Shown: piece by piece, positions 10,776-21,240 of the stretch
Layout: the number at the start of each line of letters is the position of its first letter
Position numbering within the stretch: the stretch's first letter is position 1
NCBI GenBank assembly: GCA_030704615.1
Contig: CM060734.1
Span: 17,298,001 to 17,362,000 of the forward strand
Direction: 5' to 3'
From: Takakia lepidozioides
Lineage: Eukaryota > Streptophyta > Takakiopsida > Takakiales > Takakiaceae
DNA: 64,000 bases
Position numbers and translations under genes: made by a program
The notes under the pieces: generated by a model
Databases searched by the model: none
The model's input: only the letters and a program-made list of their open reading frames with translations
What the model was told of the DNA's origin: nothing

Positions 10776-11279
10776 GACCTACAGCTAGTGAATCATGGAA
10801 GTGCTTCCTGTTTGTATTCCTTCTTGCCTTCATGTCAACAAGTTACCTTACTGTTTGTATTTAGGTATCAGATTGCTTCAGCAATCCACCAGGTTCCAAT
10901 CACTTTTCCATTCATTCCATAGCTTCCCTCAAGTCTCTCTACACAGCGTGAGTATGGAATATGTATCAGATTAAGTTATGTCATGTAACAGGCCGAATCC
11001 ATGGTGTCCCTAATCTGCTCTACAGTATCACCCTACAGCTTTGCATGTATCAAGCACCTACAGATCGTCTCTCCTCCAGTTTGTGCTCTCCGCCTGATCT
11101 CTGCTACTCATGACCCCGAAGTGCCCCCTGAGAAGTCCCCTCCATGTTGTTGCTCTGCCTAATTTATCTGCAAGCTGTTCTAACCGCCTAACTAACTAAC
11201 TGTCACTCAAGAAGTAAGCACGTTCCCTCTGCAAATGTCATTCCCACACAGTTGTTCCCTGCCAATGATAATCATTCCC

Positions 11280-11500
11280 TATGTACGCTGTGACGGGCTG
11301 TGCCAAGCTGTGTCGGGCTGTGACTGTGTCGAGCTGTGACTGGCTGTGTCGGACTATGTCGGGCTGTGACTGGCTGTGTGAAGCTGTGTCGGGCTGTGTC
11401 GGGCTATGATATACTGTGATAGGCTGTGTCAGACTGTGACAAGCTGTGTCAAGCTGTGTCTAACTGTGTAATGCTGTGACTGACTGCGTAAGCCTGTCTA
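11280..11500 (-). repeat. GGCTGTG-type short tandem array in LTR
   Basis: About twenty degenerate 10-11 bp units of the form (A/G)GCTGTG(T/A)C on the plus strand. The same array occurs at 4590-4790 in gypsy-1 and, as the complement, at about 50385-50530 in gypsy-4, so it belongs to this LTR family. Confidence 0.8.
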
Positions 11501-11522
11501 CCACCCCCAAGGCCTGTGCTAG

Positions 11523-14400
11523 TGTAGTGTGAATACAGGGAGTGACATTAAATTTTTGTCTTACTCACTGAGATTCTGCATTGCTACAAAGGAAGGGCCC
11601 TGGTACCAATGTGAAAATAGGTTGAGTTGTCCCTGCAATTTATTCCATACATGTTTCTTGGTTACATCATGGGAACGATGGGGGACTATTGGCCAGGATG
11701 AAGATGCTCAATTTATTTCATACATGCTATGGGCGGAATTCATCCCTGCCTACAGGTTATTTCATGGGCACACTATGCTGATACTTTGCCAGGATGAAAG
11801 TGGCTAAGTCGTGACCAGACGTATTTTCATCCGGAGGATGAATGGATTACATCCATGCTCTCTGGATGATTCCCAGGAACGAGGACGAAGGATCCAGTGC
11901 CAAGGATGCAATGAATTCGTGAAAATGGATGACTTTCATCACTGGTGATTACCCTAGAAACGCGAGACGAGGAAGACGAAGGGGAAGATGACGGGCGCTC
12001 TGAGCAGATGCTGCGAACAGTGGAATTGGCAGGGCATTGTGTCAAGGGCGAATGCATCTACATTGGGGCATTCTGGCTTGCATTAAGAGAAGTGTTAATG
12101 TAGAGTTTAAGGGCACAGCTTGGTAATCTGTGCAGCAGGGGAAGCGGTGCCCCTTTTTTGGTAATGATCAATTTCTGGAGGATATGCTTACAGGGAGATC
12201 GGTGTGGCATGCGATGGAGCAATCAGTTAACAGGTGGTGCAGTTGCTGCTATGATGAATGGGTAGCTTAGGGCTTGCTGGAGGACAATTGTGCAGGGAAC
12301 AGCTTGGAAGAGTTGTGCTCAAGCCAGGTGAAGGGAGGCGGTGCTGTCACGAATCTTGTGCAACCACCAGAGCCGCCATTGCCTTGATGAACATGATCAT
12401 GAGAGGATGAGCATGCAAGGGAAACGACCAGCTGCCAGAGAACAGGGAGGTGGGGTTGCTGGCACAATCAATGGAGAGTTAGGATGAAGAGCAGCTCGAC
12501 ATAACGAGCATCTGCCAAAGCGAATGAGGGATTGGCTTGTGGATGGTGACTCAGGTTATCTGTAAATAAGGAGGTAAAGAGTGGAATGTATAGATGCAGG
12601 AAGCTTTCAGACGATCACTGTCTTCTTGTTATAAGATCATATCAGATCTTAGGGTAGATTTGCTTAGATAGTGAGATAGGGTAGTTAGTTGGCAAGCTAC
12701 AGGGGTGTTGCCATAGGCTGAAGCAGGGCCGTCATGACTTAATGAACGCTGGAATCGTCAAATCCAGACGACAAGAGGAGTTAAGGTAGCTGCTGACGGA
12801 GATGGTGAGGTGCCATTTTGGGCAAGCAGACCCACCGCTTAACGAGGTATTCAAATGAGATGGTTAAAAAAAAAAAAAGGGTTGTTAGATGGTGCCCTGT
12901 AAAGGGCTGCATTGTCTTTCAATGACAATGACCTCAGTGGTCTTGTCCATGTCCTGACATGACATGTATATCTTCCCTCTCTTTATCTGATCAGTGTACT
13001 TAGTGGTTTTTGTACACACCATCTACCCTTCTCCTTTCCTGTTTCACCTTCTCATTTTGATGTACTAACAATGTTTTTTGAAGGGCCTTGGCAGATAGGC
13101 AACAAACACATTCCAAACTGGAATGATGAACGAGTATAAGAGAGATAAGTTCGCAGATACCAGGCTTCTTCTTTTTGGCACTTAGGAATCGTTGTTGTGA
13201 AATTTTGGTAGAGACTCTCAAACTGAGAGCGTGATGAGGACAGGAAAAAGACTTTGAGAAATGGAATGGGGACTCTGGACTTCAAACCAGGATGGGGTGG
13301 AGATGAATGGATCTGATGCACATGTCTGTAGGAGTGTTGATTGAGGGCAGATGTAGTTCACCCACAGTGACAGAATGCTTGCTGTTTGTTTTTTTTTGTT
13401 CCTTTGGCTTCAGTATCATGAATCTGCATATAATGCGGCTCTGGGATTTTGATGATTAGATGTAATGCAATCCAGTGTAGTTGATGTGAGCACTAGTGAG
13501 GGTTAGCTATAACCTCTTTGAAATCAGAAAGAGGAAGAGGTGGATGGGGTTGCAAACTGACACTGATGTGGAGTTTAGAACTGGTTCAGAGTGGACTCAG
13601 CATTTGAACTCTGTGGTTCAAATCTGAAAGGGCAAGTGAGCTGTTGGGGTGTTTGATGCAGATCTGTAGAAGGTTGGGATCTGACTGACAAACTGGGTTG
13701 TCCTGGAGGCAAACAGTGTGAGAGGGTCTGTTTTGGGTGAGAGAAAGACTGATGGAAGAGCTGATCATGTCTTGTGTGACCAAGGTTTGATTCCAAGGCT
13801 GGATTCACTGGATACATGGCTGAATGTGTTTGCATTGTATGTAGATAGGCTGCTGGTTGGAAGAAAATGAGCCAGGGAATTTTACAACAGGAAAGAGAGA
13901 GAAAATGTTTGGGAAGGGAGAGAGCTGCTCAGTAAAAGGGGTAATGAGGGATGGTCAACTGGGAGATAGAGGAAAAACCATGACATCTGCAGAGAATCAC
14001 TAGGCCTGTAATTCATGGCAGATCTGAGTTGCCTTCCTCTTAGCAGTGATCTCATTACAAAAGGGGTTTCGACGTGAGTTGCTCAAGGGTGATGCCCACA
14101 TGGGCTGCATTTAGCTCCGTCATAGGGCTGGTTGTATCACTGAAAACATCACAGCAGCACCATTGGTGCTGCAATTGTATAAAGATTGTGTAAATTATGA
14201 ACAAGAAGGATTCAATACCCATCCATGTCTTCTCTTCCGCTGCGGCGTGGATGAGGATTTATGAACTCTGATCATGAATGATAGGAGGGAAACCCATAAC
14301 CGTGTGCCGCTGGTAGATTGCTAGGTTGTTTTTTTTACTGGAAGAAGCACAGTTAGAATTACACATAAGGGGATTTATGCCCCCTTCTTTTCACACTACA
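11523..14400 (-). repeat. Repeat A: solo-LTR-like element, 2.88 kb
   Basis: Ends TGTAGTGTGAA...TTCACACTACA (TG...CA with an 11-bp inverted terminus) and is flanked by CTAG on both sides. No coding region is supported. It is almost the reverse complement of repeat B and also resembles repeat C. No internal direct repeats, so it is not an LTR pair. A solo LTR of a large retrotransposon is most likely; a nonautonomous TIR element is the alternative. Inserted in the gypsy-2 LTR. Confidence 0.7.
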
Positions 14401-14528
14401 CTAGTCCAAGTCTACCATCCGTAAGTCTGTGAAAAAATTAAGGGTACACCACAAAACCCATAAAAGTGTCTAAGTCCCAGACAGCCATCTAACATGCCCT
14501 TGGTTGAGGAACACTCATAATCCCTATA

Positions 14529-14707
14529 CACAGGCCTGTCTTTGTGAAGGCTGTGTTGACAAGATAAAAGGTAACCTAGAAACTTTGTACTCTGTTTTGC
14601 ACAGCATGTTTCGTGCTAAGCCATTGTTCATTCTTGGCATGGGAGGAGAGATTGTAGGCATTTTATCCTTCTGGTATTTCAAGACCAAGGATAAAAATAC
14701 AATGTAG
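14529..14707 (+). pseudogene. Possible host exon, tetraspanin-like tail (weak)
   Basis: An acceptor-like CTATACACAG precedes an open frame encoding ACLCEGCVDKIKG, then a hydrophobic span FILGMGGEIVGILSFWYF and a short charged tail KTKDKNTM before a stop. Cys-rich GC motif, Gly/Glu-containing membrane segment and short tail resemble the last exon of tetraspanins. It directly abuts the gypsy-2 LTR. The match is by eye and short; it may be chance. Confidence 0.25.
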
Positions 14708-14724
14708 AGGGAGAGCTTTACGTG

Positions 14725-14810
14725 AAGGGGTCTGGTATGCACTCCCTTACGGGGTGAGTGCATACCACACTCACTCCGTAAAGGATTGCCATACCAGGGG
14801 TTGGATGGCG
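14725..14810. repeat. Short inverted repeat
   Basis: GGTATGCACTC and GAGTGCATACC flank a CCTTACGGGGT loop, with an outer imperfect arm (CTGGTATG...CATACCAG). It could form a hairpin. No associated gene. Confidence 0.5.
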
Positions 14811-14944
14811 GGAGCCCTCTCTCTCCCTCTCTCCAGATACCTGTTTGGGATTTTAACCATTTTTCCAATACTATACCTAGTGTGGAATTTTTACAATCCC
14901 TAATGGATCTAGTAGGGTTTCATCCATAATGGATGGAAACCTTA

Positions 14945-15757
14945 AGAAAAAACGTACATCTCGGAGTTCAACACAAGGAGTGACTCGTTGGCTGCTTTGT
15001 ATTCGTTCACGGTTCTGTATGGCATATGTACTGGCCACGGCTCTCCATACGGTATACAAGGTGGTAGTGTCGACATCCAAATTCGTGGTGGTCGAAACGT
15101 GGCTGTGCCCTGAACTCGTACTGCCGCCTGTTTCATTACATGCTGATCCACCGTGGTATCATGATGGATGTAGTACGCGTTGGAGGTTTCACGCTCTTCA
15201 TCTGCGGTTTGGTCTTCCTCATTGGCGTATAAGGCATGGATGAGGGCTCTCTCATGTATCCCTTTATAGCCCTTTAAGTTGTTGATATTTATTCATCCCA
15301 CAAATTCTTGTTCCAGGGTCTGTAAATCGACCGTTCCATTGTCATGTACCTTTTTTATTTGAAAAGGTCCCATCCATGGCATTCTTAATTTTCCTCCTAG
15401 TTTAATCTTTTTGATTTTTGGCAGCCACAAAACGATTTCTCCGTCCTGGAAAGATTTATCTTTCCCTTCTGATATTCTCTTCTTTCGTTGTTCTTGAATT
15501 CGTGCCATGTTATCTGCAGCGTCTGCCCGAACCTCTTCTAGATGGAACAACTCATGTTCCTTGACTCGTAAAGATTCTTCTAAACCCCATCGTACATGAG
15601 TCTCGGTTTGTAGTGTAGGTATCATGCATTCAATGGGTAAGAGTGCCTCTGCTCCATACACCAATTGGAATGGTGTATGTTTCGTGGTCACCTTGTATGA
15701 AGTTCGGAATGCCCATAGTGCAGTGTTCATCTTGGTATCCCAATCTGTTCGATTGTT
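14945..15757 (-). pseudogene. pol: Gypsy integrase C-terminal scrap (gypsy-3 family)
   Basis: Encodes [29 protein letters not shown], the ARIQEQRKKRISEGK segment and GPFQIKKVHDNGTVDLQTLEQ, matching gypsy-3 integrase C-terminus (22971-23400). Further left, PYGEPWPVHMPYRTVNEYKA matches the region after gypsy-3 integrase. Both ends are abrupt (15757 in mid-integrase). It is a fragment without LTRs. Confidence 0.8.
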
Positions 15758-15951
15758 TCAGGGCAGCGGTTGATATGGAAACAGAGACACTAAGGGTCAG
15801 GTATGGTCATGGGCTCAACGTGGCTTAGTTTCCACTTCCCACCATGAATCAATTGCCAGATCAATCTAACCATTGGATCAATTGGATCAATTCACCACAT
15901 CAATCACGGCACGGTGGATCAATTCACCAGACCAATTGGATCCAATATGGT

Positions 15952-16122
15952 GAATTGAGGCCTATCTCCGCTATCTGGCAATTGCCCTACCGAGGCACCA
16001 ATAATTTTTTTGAGAGACACCCGTTGGAAGTTGTCGGGTACACCAAACCCGTTCGTCAATCCAACGTTTTTTTGTGTTCCTTCTTTTCTGCCAGATAGCG
16101 GCGATAGGCCTCAATTCGGATT
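15952..16122. repeat. Foldback/MITE-like inverted repeat
   Basis: TGAATTGAGGCCTATCTCCG ... GCTATCTGGCA at 15952-15984 is repeated in inverse at 16089-16122 around a core of about 105 bp with T-rich stretches. The flank at 15840-15960 has repeated GGATCAATT. It could be a small MITE; the target duplication is unclear. Confidence 0.5.
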
Positions 16123-16709
16123 TGCACTTCTAGTGGAGCATGGAAGAACCAATGTCGGAGGCGTTTGATTTTGCTTCGAAGGTCATAACAACTCTTTCCC
16201 TGATCCTGACATTCTCATACTTGTTCGCTTTATGCGTTAGCCAATGAAAACAATAAAATGGATGTGATGCAGTCTGAATGGTTTAAATACAACAAGGCAT
16301 AACCATAGTCTGTAACTGCATCCTAATCCTGCTGAAATCAACTAGACTCTCAAGACCTCTCACCCTAGAGGTTCGTGAGATCTCAGTACTAATCACTCGG
16401 CTCCTTGAGGGCTACCGGATACTGGATCGTCCTCCTCTGAGGAGGTATACTCTAAAGGTCCACTCGGGGCACTATCCACCGAGGAAGTCGCATATACCAC
16501 TTGGAATGGCAAGCGAGGATAAGGCCGGGGAACTCTCAGGCCAAAAGGAAAAGCCACCGGTTGTGCTGGATCCGGTGGGACAGACCTACGAACTGCAGGA
16601 AATGATGCAATGAAAGAACTCTCTGCTGGGCGATCCCTCACTGTATCTACTAAGGAGAGTGACCCGGATGCAATCAACTCACGGATAAGAGCTGCTGGTG
16701 TGGTACCCC

Positions 16710-17724
16710 CACTACAACAGATCGCGGTATTTATGACTGTATATATGACTATTCTGCAGTCATAAACGGTACATATGACTTCTATGACTGTAAGTCGAAC
16801 CAAGTCAATACAGTGAGTACATGATGGTACGGTCCGGATGACTACAGTCATATGAACCAAGTGATATCTCTCACTGCAGTCATATATACCATACTGCAGC
16901 CGCCGCTGCCGCGCCACGTGGCGAGGCGCAATTGATTTAAAAAATTAAATTAAATTAAAAAAACTAAAAAACTAAAAACATATGTCAAACGCCGCGTTGC
17001 ACCGCATTGTGCCACGTGGCATAATATATTTTTATAATAATGAAAAAACCACGTGGCAAACATCTAGGGTACCACGTGCTATCCCTAGCTCGCCTACTAA
17101 CCCTAGGGCCATCTTATCCATTTGATTGTACTTAGAGGAGTTTGAACCTGCAACCTCTTTACTATAAGAGTTATAGTTCACTACCTGTTAACCAATACAC
17201 CAGGCCTTGACCTTTAGGCAATCCCCTGAGCAGTAGTTATTTTTGGGCTGCTATTGTATGTAGCTGGTTGTTAGTTTAACACTTCTAAGGAGTTTTAATA
17301 TATACTTCTATGTATTTGGGAGTTGGGATGACAATTCAAGGTGGGAGATCATGTTCGGCTACTTGATGTCAACAGCAGTCATTCATATGATCATATGGTG
17401 TTTTAATTGTATTATACACATCAAATTACAAAATCCCCAGTAGTCATCATGACTATGTAACCTCATCCATGTACACTGTAGTCATGGAAATGACTATGAA
17501 TGGTGAGCTAAATTTGGTCAATTGTCGTTGACCAGCCTTCCGCCCATTCCGGAGCCATGTAGTCATATAGACGACTATTTAGATAGTCGTTCATATGACT
17601 ACAGTCGTATGAACGACTGCGGGATGTCAATTTCATATAAAAACATGGTACAGTCATGGTCAAAGTCATGAAAACCATGACTACCACGGTTTGGCAGTCA
17701 TAACTACCGCGATCTGTTGTAGTG
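16710..17724. mobile_element. Nonautonomous CACTA (En/Spm-type) element, 1015 bp
   Basis: Termini CACTACAACAGATCGCGGT and its inverted copy ACCGCGATCTGTTGTAGTG are perfect over 19 bp. CCC flanks each side (16707-16709 and 17725-17727), the 3-bp duplication expected of CACTA elements. Subterminal regions carry many copies of CATATGACT/AGTCATATG-type motifs in both orientations, as expected of transposase binding sites. No transposase is encoded, so it must move in trans. Confidence 0.9.
17131..17207 (-). repeat. tRNA-like segment (SINE head or tRNA relic) inside the CACTA element
   Basis: On the minus strand a box-A-like TGGTGTATTGG and a box-B GGTTCAAACTCC lie 45 nt apart, with ACTATAACTCTTATAG between, resembling the anticodon arm of a tRNA-Ile(UAU). 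No intact cloverleaf is evident. A tRNA-derived SINE remnant carried by the CACTA element fits best. Confidence 0.4.
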
Positions 17725-18343
17725 CCCGATGGTAGTATCGGGGAGGCAAGAACGGCCGACAGGCTCTCCTCGGATGCGGAAGACTCTCGCCCTCGAACCC
17801 GTCCTCTCCTGGGCCGAACCCAATCAGCCAATCCACTAAGGCGGGGCGATGACCACATATGGTACGGCCGACGCACTGCCTCAATGGTGCTGATCGCTGT
17901 ACGACCCTACTACGGGTGTACACCAACGTGTCGGTGATAGTGCGGCACAATGCACAACAAGCCAGGTAAGACACCTGCCACGCCAGATGGACCTCAAGGG
18001 CCGAGTCAAAATGAATATAAGCGAGAAAAGGTGGCTGGCAACAACCGGGCCAACGTGTGTTGAACCGGAAAAACGTAGAGATGGGAGCCGTCTGGGCTCC
18101 AGGGCCTCGGGGTCCAGCCCGGGCGGAAATCCAATAACTGCGGTACTCCTCCGCAATGGCCAAGATGCGTCGTCGCATCAAGTTCCTGCAAATAACTGTG
18201 GCCTCAGTGGCCGGTACGTCTCCAGATCTCGTGCTGGAAATAATGCGATAGAGTCCGATCACCTGGTACTCAAAGGAATGCTCACGACAAGGGGAAGCCG
18301 ACGATGCAGCCATACTGCCACTCAATGGAAGCCATGAGGTTAG

Positions 18344-18487
18344 TGTTAGAGGGCTGTCTGGGACTTACACACTTTTATGGGTTTTGTGGGGTACCCTTTA
18401 TTTTTGCGCAGACTTACGGATGGTAGACTTAGACCAATAGAGGCCTTAGAGGTGACAGGCGCAGGCTTTAGGATGGGGGGACGGTAT
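18344..18487 (+). repeat. Left part of gypsy-4 5' LTR
   Basis: Starts TGTTAGAGGGCTGTCTGGGA on the plus strand and matches the LTR start of gypsy-1 and gypsy-2 inversely. It stops at 18487 where gypsy-3 begins, and the LTR resumes at 50378 (GGTAGACAGGCTTACACAGC, as in gypsy-2). Confidence 0.8.
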
Positions 18488-19267
18488 GCTTTCAGAAACG
18501 ATTACGAAGTAATCATTTTAAGGATAGCTAAACCATGAACGTCGGATGAAGCCATATCCCTGCAGGCTGCTTAATCCTTTTGATTAAGCCCAATCTACAG
18601 TATCTTAAGCATAAAAGATCTTAGTCGAAAGGACTAAAGCCTCTTGGTTCCTACAAGCAGATGGTAATCAAGAGAAAACAAGAACTATTTTGAGATGATA
18701 CACATTCTCACCATCTCATGTTCTCTCATAATGCACATTCCCTCCATCTCACATTCACTCTACACAGAGATACTTCGAATAGCATGGCTTTACTTCAGAG
18801 CTCGTCACATCATCACAGAATCACTCTGAGTCCCTCTAAATACACATTGATCACTGATACTCACACTACACACCCTCTAAGTTGCGTGCAACCTTTTTAT
18901 ACTATGCTCGAAAGAGCCGTTACAGCCTGCGGTCGTTAATGACCGTTTGCCTAACTGCCTACGCAACCAAAAAGGTTTGCTAAAAAGTGGCTCGTTGTAG
19001 TGGTCGTGAGCCATAGTGGTAAACGGTCCACTACTCCCTCTATTGGTTAAAGCCGATGCTAATGTGACCGTGTGATATCGTGGTTCACGGCTCACGGTTA
19101 CTACACTACCCACTACTGCTCTCGTGGTAATGTTCCCTTGTCCCGCCATTGGCTAAGTAGCGTACTTAGCCGTCTCTGCCTGTGGCTCAGGTAGTGTACG
19201 TCCATCACTACCCGGTATGTCCCGTTGTGACCCTCGTTGTCTGTCCCTCGTAGCATAGCCGTTATCA
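18488..19267 (-). repeat. 3' LTR of gypsy-3 (84 bp short)
   Basis: On the minus strand it starts TGATAACGGCTATGCTACGA. It matches the 5' LTR pieces at 32199-32273, 46095-46592 and 50172-50377 with few differences, but lacks the final 84 bp ending in GTTAACA. This end lies at the junction with the gypsy-4 LTR, so no target duplication is visible. Confidence 0.85.
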
Positions 19268-19287
19268 TTTATCCCCCCCCCCCCCCC
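19268..19287 (-). promoter_or_regulatory. Polypurine tract of gypsy-3
   Basis: Minus-strand run of 15 G followed by ATAAA, directly upstream of the 3' LTR. This is the expected position of the plus-strand primer. The pure G run is unusual and its length may be an assembly estimate. Confidence 0.7.
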
Positions 19288-19473
19288 GTCTTTTGAAATT
19301 GTGTCCACACAATTTCGTCAGTTCCTGTACTTGCTGTATCTCTTGGGGATGTAAGGTGGTGGCATGCCTGTCTGCGGGGTAGGAAGTGCGTCCCAGGATT
19401 GTCGTGGTGGCTGCTTCTTGTTCCTGTTATCGTCACTGTCTGGTTGCTCCTCTGGTTCGTGAGTAGGCCAACT

Positions 19474-21102
19474 TTATTCATCAGGGTGTTCTGCTATCCC
19501 GTCCCCACGTACCATATCGATTTTGTTGGTCAAGGTTTCGCGGTAGGTTTGCAGCTCCTCCTTGGTCCAGGGTATAATGTGTTTTGTTGCCCTGCTACCC
19601 ATTAACCAGTTAATAGCTTGGACCCCTGTTTCTCTGAAAGGGTGGTCTCTGTCCAATACCAATGGTGAAAAGTGGTCCTTCGCTTGGCGCCATGCTTCAG
19701 CATACAGTGGCCTATTCATATATGCTGAAGTGCCTGTGACTCTCTCTGGTGGCTGGAATTTGGGTTATTCCGAGTGAGTATCTTTTTCAATACTCTCATA
19801 GCGCTGCCAGCTTCCCCTCGTTGTCACGAACATGCGGTACAAGTAACTGCCGATATAAAAACTTGGGCATCCCATCACAATGGTTACTGCCGGGGTAGGA
19901 TTAATCTTCAATTGCCCCACTGCCCACATATAAGCTACCAGCTCCTTGTATTCCAGAGGAGCTTGGCTCCAAAATTCAACCAATTCTACCCCTGACCATG
20001 TCTCCTCCTTAGCCAGTGGTCTCATCCTATATCTCAGAGGAATAAGAGTTTGATTGAGCAGATGCAATTGACCCAATGATTTGCAGGGAGTTAAGGTTTT
20101 GAAAACCTTCTCCAGTATTTCTGGGATTTGGTGGGCTGGTACTACCATCATTTTAAAGTATTCCTCTGAATACTTTAACCACTCTCCATCCTGCTTGCAT
20201 GGCATGATTTGGAAATCATCCACTGCTACTGAAGTTGATGCTACCAGGACACTTGGTAGTGTTACAGGGTTTACCTCTTGAGTAGATGGCCCTGCTGTGG
20301 CCTGTACCAGTGTCTGTTGCTTGGGTGTTTGTGTTGGTGTTGTTGTTGTTGATTGTATTGGTGTCTCTCGTTCGTGATCTTGCTCCTCTTGATCCTCTTC
20401 GTCAATGAGTTCCTCTTGTTCTGGAATTGGTGGCAGGAACTCCTCATGAATATCTGTCAACAATTTCGCCAACTGGCACTTCATCTGCCTCACCATTGCC
20501 ATGTTGAGTTTCTTCATCTCCAATTCACTCCCTTCATTCAACCAAGCTCTAGCTAAGGCTGCGTCTGATGCATCCAACCCTGCTTGCAATGTCAGCTTCT
20601 CCAGCTGCTGCTTCCATTCTTGTTCATTGCCCATGGCAATGTCTCTTTCTGTGTTGGCGGTAAACAGCCTACTCTCAGCATTCTCCCTTTGCTTCAGCAG
20701 TGTAGTGTTGCTGTTGAGCCACTTGGTTCCCTGATCTCTGGCAGTCCTCAGCTGCCCCTTGAGTGTCTCCACCTGTTGCTTTAATGTTTGCACCTGCCAT
20801 GTGAGTGTTTCCACCTCTGTCTCTATTTTTCGAGATCTCTCTCGCTTTGCATTGAGGTCGGCTTGGACATGGCGTGTTTCGTCTCTCTGTCTTTCCCACT
20901 TTTGCTCCCACTCATCTTTGCGTTGTGCCAATGTGTTGTATTGGCGGAGTAAGGTCGACTTTTGATCTTCTAATGCTGCAATTGTAACCTCATGGTTACA
21001 TATTGTTCTTGCAGTGGCCAATTCCCTCTGGTGCTTCTCTTTGATGTGGTCTAAGATCATATTCAGGTTTTCCGGGCTGATATAATCCTTGGCCCTGTCC
21101 AT
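19474..21102 (-). pseudogene. Accessory coiled-coil ORF between integrase and 3' LTR, gypsy-3
   Basis: 445 codons open from 21102, then one TAA at 19765 and continuation to 19474 (WRQAKDHFSPLVLDRDHPFR, GSRATKHIIPWTKEELQTYR). Residues about 20-190 form a long Glu/Gln/Lys/Arg-rich coiled coil (LTWQVQTLKQQVETLKGQL). A Thr/Gln-rich acidic hinge follows, then a folded-looking C-terminal part (EETWSGVELVEFWSQAPLEY, YMWAVGQLKINPTP). No transmembrane segment, so it is not an obvious envelope. Position corresponds to the extra 3' ORFs of Athila/Tat-type elements. Function unknown. Confidence 0.55.
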
Positions 21103-21240
21103 ACAAACTGTTAGTTACCCCAATGTTTGTATTGCCTGCAGAATGACATTTTGTGGTGCTTCCTCCAACCATGTGTCCCATGCTGTTGTATCTAAAACTT
21201 GTTGTGCTAGTAGTAATTCCAAATTGGAATTTCTGTCTTG

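Larger units (their letters stand above)
7232..14494 (-). mobile_element. Gypsy-2: Ty3/gypsy retrotransposon, 5' half, LTR split by repeat A
   Basis: Right to left: 5' LTR (10668-14494, containing a 2.9-kb insertion), PBS, leader ORF, gag and protease, then an abrupt end at MULE-1. It is the same family as gypsy-1 and gypsy-4. RT, RNase H, integrase and 3' LTR are absent from the window. Confidence 0.85.
10668..14494 (-). repeat. 5' LTR of gypsy-2, interrupted by repeat A
   Basis: Outer part 14401-14494 starts TGTTAGATGGCTGTCTGGGA on the minus strand. The inner part is 10668-11522. Repeat A lies between, with a CTAG duplication. Removing A restores a continuous LTR that matches the LTR of gypsy-4 and, more loosely, gypsy-1. 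11280-11500 is a GGCTGTGTC-type degenerate tandem array. Confidence 0.85.
16393..18337 (-). pseudogene. Unknown ORF split by a CACTA element
   Basis: Minus strand. Before the insertion the frame reads RGRESSASEESLSAVLASPI. After removal of 16710-17724 and one CCC copy it continues in frame into TPAALIRELIASGSLSLVDT and ends with EYTSSEEDDPVSGSPQGAE. The exact frame rescue by excision indicates a real coding sequence before insertion. Further upstream an open frame from about 18325 encodes SFEYQVIGLYRIISSTRSGD and FLAYIHFDSALEVHLAWQVS. The frames do not all agree, so introns or frameshifts exist. I recognise no family; a host gene or an LTR-element gag-like ORF are both possible. Confidence 0.45.

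Noticed and set aside
7232-14494. Gypsy-1 and gypsy-2 as one element with a duplicated gag
   Set aside because: Each has its own LTR, PBS and leader ORF, and MULE-1 separates them.
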